A stretch of 14,517 bases of DNA from Candidatus Saccharimonadota bacterium (GTDB lineage: Bacteria; Patescibacteriota; Saccharimonadia; UBA4664), in NCBI GenBank assembly GCA_029237755.1, contig JAQZBT010000011.1, positions 1-14,517 on the forward strand, given 5' to 3'. Numbering within the stretch: position 1 is the first letter of the stretch; each line of letters begins with the position of its first letter. A program made the position numbers and the translations under genes. Below the pieces are notes generated by a model, which searched no databases, was not told the origin of the DNA, and saw nothing but the letters and a program-made list of their open reading frames with translations. Shown in pieces: positions 12,508 through 14,517 of this stretch.

Positions 12508-13842
12508 ATGTCCAAGAAGAAACGTTCCTCACTGTCCCGAAAAGCCAACCGCTTCGCCAACTGGTACGACTCCACGGCCGTAGGTAAATTACGCCTGGGT
12601 AGCTGGACGGCTATCTTTTTCCTCATCTACATCGTCCTGCTGATCAAGTTCGTCAACCTGCAAAACTTCGACGGCGGTTGGCTGCTACTCTTCTACAGCC
12701 TAGCGGTGTCACTCTACCTGCTGTCACGCTTCCTGGTCGCCCACTTCTACGAGACTCACGATGAGGCCTACGACCCGGCCTATACTCCCACCGTTACCTT
12801 CGGCGTTCCTTCCAAGAACGAGGAAGAGAACATCTACGAGACGGTCATGCGCATCTCCGAAATCGACTATCCCAAAGACAAATTCGACATCATCGTCGTC
12901 AACGACGGCTCGACCGACAACACACTCGGTGAGATGGAGCGCGCCGCTAAAGACGCCCAAGCCCAGGGTGTCACCGCTAAGGTCATCGACTGGAAGGTCA
13001 ACCAAGGCAAGCGCCATGGTATGGCCGCCTGTATCAAAGAGTCTTCCAGCGACATCATGTTGTTTGTCGACTCAGACAGCTTCATCGAAAAAGACACCAC
13101 CCGCGAACTCATCAAGTACTTCGAAGACCCCAAGGTCGGCGCTACTACCGCGCACTGCTACGTCGCCAACGAAAACGTCAACCTGCTCACCAAGATGCAG
13201 GCTGTCCGCTACTTCGTCGCCTTCAAGGCCTACAAGGGTGCTGAGTCGGTCTTCGGCACCGTCACCTGCTGCTCCGGTTCCTGCAGCGCCTACCGCCGCG
13301 AGTATCTGATGCCATACATCGAAGAGTGGCTCAACCAGCGCTTCCTGGGTGTCGTCTGCACCTATGGTGACGACCGCAGCCTTACCAACATCCTGCTGCG
13401 CGCCGGCTACGACGCCCTTTACGCTCCCAAGGCCAAGGTCTACACCTTCGCTCCTGACAACTACCGTCAGTATCTCAAGCAACAACTGCGTTGGAAGAAG
13501 TCCTGGTTCCGCGAATGTGTCCGGGCCAGCGCCTTCATGTGGAAGCGCAACCCGCTCATGAGTATCTCGTTCTATCTGGCCCTGATCCTACCGCTGGCCG
13601 CCCCGTTCGTCGTGCTCAAGGCCCTCATCTGGTATCCCGCCACCTACCACCGTTTCCCGCTCTACTACTTCTTCGGCGTCGTATTGATGTGTATCATCTA
13701 CGGCCTCTACTACCGCATCTACGCCAATGACCGCCGCTGGCTGGGCGCCGTAGTCGGATCAGCCGTCTATTCCATCGCCCTGTCCTGGCAGTTAATCTAT
13801 GCGATCGCCACCATCCGTGACTCGCGTTGGGGAACCCGATGA
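12508..13842 (+). CDS. Hyaluronan-synthase-like processive GT2 membrane glycosyltransferase
   Basis: The product has 444 residues. Two N-terminal membrane helices (about 31-50 and 57-79) precede a cytoplasmic GT2 domain, and three C-terminal helices follow (about 350-375, 384-404, 411-436), as in hyaluronan synthases. GT2 marks are NDGSTDN (132-138), the metal-binding FVDSDS (186-191), the acceptor-site motif CCSGSCSAYRR (254-264), YGDDRSLTN (286-294, catalytic-base region) and QQLRW (325-329, the Q-x-x-R-W of processive synthases). The combination CC-SG-YRR, GDDR-LTN and KQQ-RW-KS-FRE resembles streptococcal HasA and NodC closely. It should polymerise UDP-sugars and pass the chain through its own pore. 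The donors are unknown, but the neighbouring dehydrogenase suggests an amino-uronate. The stop overlaps the next start in ATGA, so translation is coupled. Confidence 0.92.
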   Translation: MSKKKRSSLSRKANRFANWYDSTAVGKLRLGSWTAIFFLIYIVLLIKFVNLQNFDGGWLLLFYSLAVSLYLLSRFLVAHFYETHDEAYDPAYTPTVTFGVPSKNEEENIYETVMRISEIDYPKDKFDIIVVNDGSTDNTLGEMERAAKDAQAQGVTAKVIDWKVNQGKRHGMAACIKESSSDIMLFVDSDSFIEKDTTRELIKYFEDPKVGATTAHCYVANENVNLLTKMQAVRYFVAFKAYKGAESVFGTVTCCSGSCSAYRREYLMPYIEEWLNQRFLGVVCTYGDDRSLTNILLRAGYDALYAPKAKVYTFAPDNYRQYLKQQLRWKKSWFRECVRASAFMWKRNPLMSISFYLALILPLAAPFVVLKALIWYPATYHRFPLYYFFGVVLMCIIYGLYYRIYANDRRWLGAVVGSAVYSIALSWQLIYAIATIRDSRWGTR

Positions 13843-14517
13843 AAAAGCCCGCTCCAAAGACCTTCTCCTACCGCACCTTCGCGTTCACGCGCGTGTTGCC
13901 AATCGCCCTCATCATGGTGGTGTTTGGTTTTGGCGTGAACTTCTATGCCAAGCACCAGGAGAGCATCCACAACTTCCGGCTCCACTACTACAAGGCCTAC
14001 GAGACCGCCATCCGTTACAAGCTATCGAACCCGCTCGACGTACGCGCCTCCAGTACCAACACGACCTCCGTCCCGGTGCTCGTCTACCACGGTCTGGTCG
14101 CCGGCAAGTCCAGTGGGGAAGACACCTCCATCCAGGACTTCTCGGCTCAGATGCTGGCACTGAAGCAAGCCGGCTACCGCACGATTTCGATGCAGGAGTA
14201 CTACGACTTCATCTACAACGGTAAATCCGTACCCGAGAAGTCGTTCATGCTGACCTTCGATGACGGCCGCAAAGACTCCTACTACGCCTCACAGCCGCTA
14301 CTCGAGGCCTTCGGCTACCGTGCCACCATGTTTGTCATTACCCAGAAGTCGCTGAGCGGCCTCTCCAGCGTCTACTACCTCTCCGAGTCTGAGCTCAAGA
14401 GCATGCAAAAATCGGGGCACTGGGACATCCAGGCACACACCCGCAACGGTCACGAAGAGCTCAATATCGACCCCACCAACAAGGCTCCCTTCTTCGCCAA
14501 CAAGCTCTGGCTGGCCG
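13839..14517 (+). CDS. Polysaccharide deacetylase (NodB/CE4 fold), 3'-truncated by window
   Basis: The ATG at 13839 overlaps the synthase TGA (ATGA). The first 226 residues are visible and the frame is open at the window end. A basic cytoplasmic start, one membrane helix (about 15-36) and a linker place the enzyme outside the membrane. The catalytic domain begins at VPVLVYHGL (78-86). The CE4 motif 1 is TFDDG (139-143, catalytic base Asp141 and metal-binding Asp142) and motif 2 is AHTRNGH (189-195), giving metal ligands His190 and His195 with four residues between them; as I recall this spacing occurs in the IcaB/PgaB subset, while NodB-type enzymes usually have three. The enzyme should remove N-acetyl groups from the polymer made by the adjacent synthase, or from peptidoglycan. 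The remaining motifs lie beyond the window. Confidence 0.9.
   Translation, partial: MKKPAPKTFSYRTFAFTRVLPIALIMVVFGFGVNFYAKHQESIHNFRLHYYKAYETAIRYKLSNPLDVRASSTNTTSVPVLVYHGLVAGKSSGEDTSIQDFSAQMLALKQAGYRTISMQEYYDFIYNGKSVPEKSFMLTFDDGRKDSYYASQPLLEAFGYRATMFVITQKSLSGLSSVYYLSESELKSMQKSGHWDIQAHTRNGHEELNIDPTNKAPFFANKLWLA

Noticed and set aside
1..14517. CRISPR array, tRNA/rRNA genes, insertion sequences, attachment sites
   Set aside because: No regularly spaced repeats, no tRNA-like T-loop with a matching acceptor stem, and no transposase or integrase motifs were seen on either strand.

Overview
The window is a GC-rich bacterial chromosome segment (near 60 % GC by eye) with tightly packed genes, mostly on the + strand. 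TGA ends two genes at places fixed by overlap with the next gene (5296-5298 and 13840-13842), so the standard genetic code is used. The mix of genes suggests a compact envelope-focused genome, possibly Candidate Phyla Radiation / Saccharibacteria-like: GltX, a DUF3048 protein, a membrane-anchored RlpA-like barrel, FKBP, a two-TM histidine kinase with a receiver-only regulator, DUF475, and a HAS-like synthase. This assignment is an inference of moderate to low confidence; Chloroflexota-like lineages are not excluded. No tRNA, rRNA, CRISPR array, transposase or phage gene was seen.

Layout. 1-453 is the 3' end of gltX. 537-740 is a 67-residue conserved-looking small protein with its own strong promoter and a perfect hairpin terminator. 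806-2444 is a DUF3048 membrane protein followed after 4 nt by a GNAT acetyltransferase. 2484-3185 is an RlpA-like protein whose cytoplasmic N-terminus carries three 11-residue basic repeats. It faces a membrane-anchored FKBP isomerase (3693-3229, minus), and the two share a terminator hairpin. 3772-5644 is a PAS/HAMP histidine kinase overlapping a single-domain response regulator. A gene-free stretch of about 360 nt (5645-6008) with several inverted repeats follows.

6009-7070 (minus) is a DUF475/TerC-superfamily membrane protein. Divergent from it lies the NHEJ block: Ku (7148-7915), a VOC-fold gene on the opposite strand (8302-7919), and a full PE-LIG-POL LigD (8408-10933). Ku and LigD together should form a complete two-component double-strand-break repair system. 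After a 227-nt AT-rich leader, 11161 to the window end is an exopolysaccharide operon: a UDP-N-acetylhexosamine-type 6-dehydrogenase, a hyaluronan-synthase-like membrane GT2 and a polysaccharide deacetylase (cut by the window end). These would make an amino-uronate precursor, polymerise and export a glycan, and de-N-acetylate it outside the membrane.

The most notable cross-gene signal is a split in translation starts. Three gene starts (DUF3048, histidine kinase, LigD) lie exactly 6 nt after a -10-like hexamer and have no Shine-Dalgarno sequence, as expected for leaderless mRNAs; DUF475 may be a fourth. Six others (the small protein, FKBP, response regulator, Ku, VOC, dehydrogenase) have GAGG/GGAG-type ribosome-binding sites.
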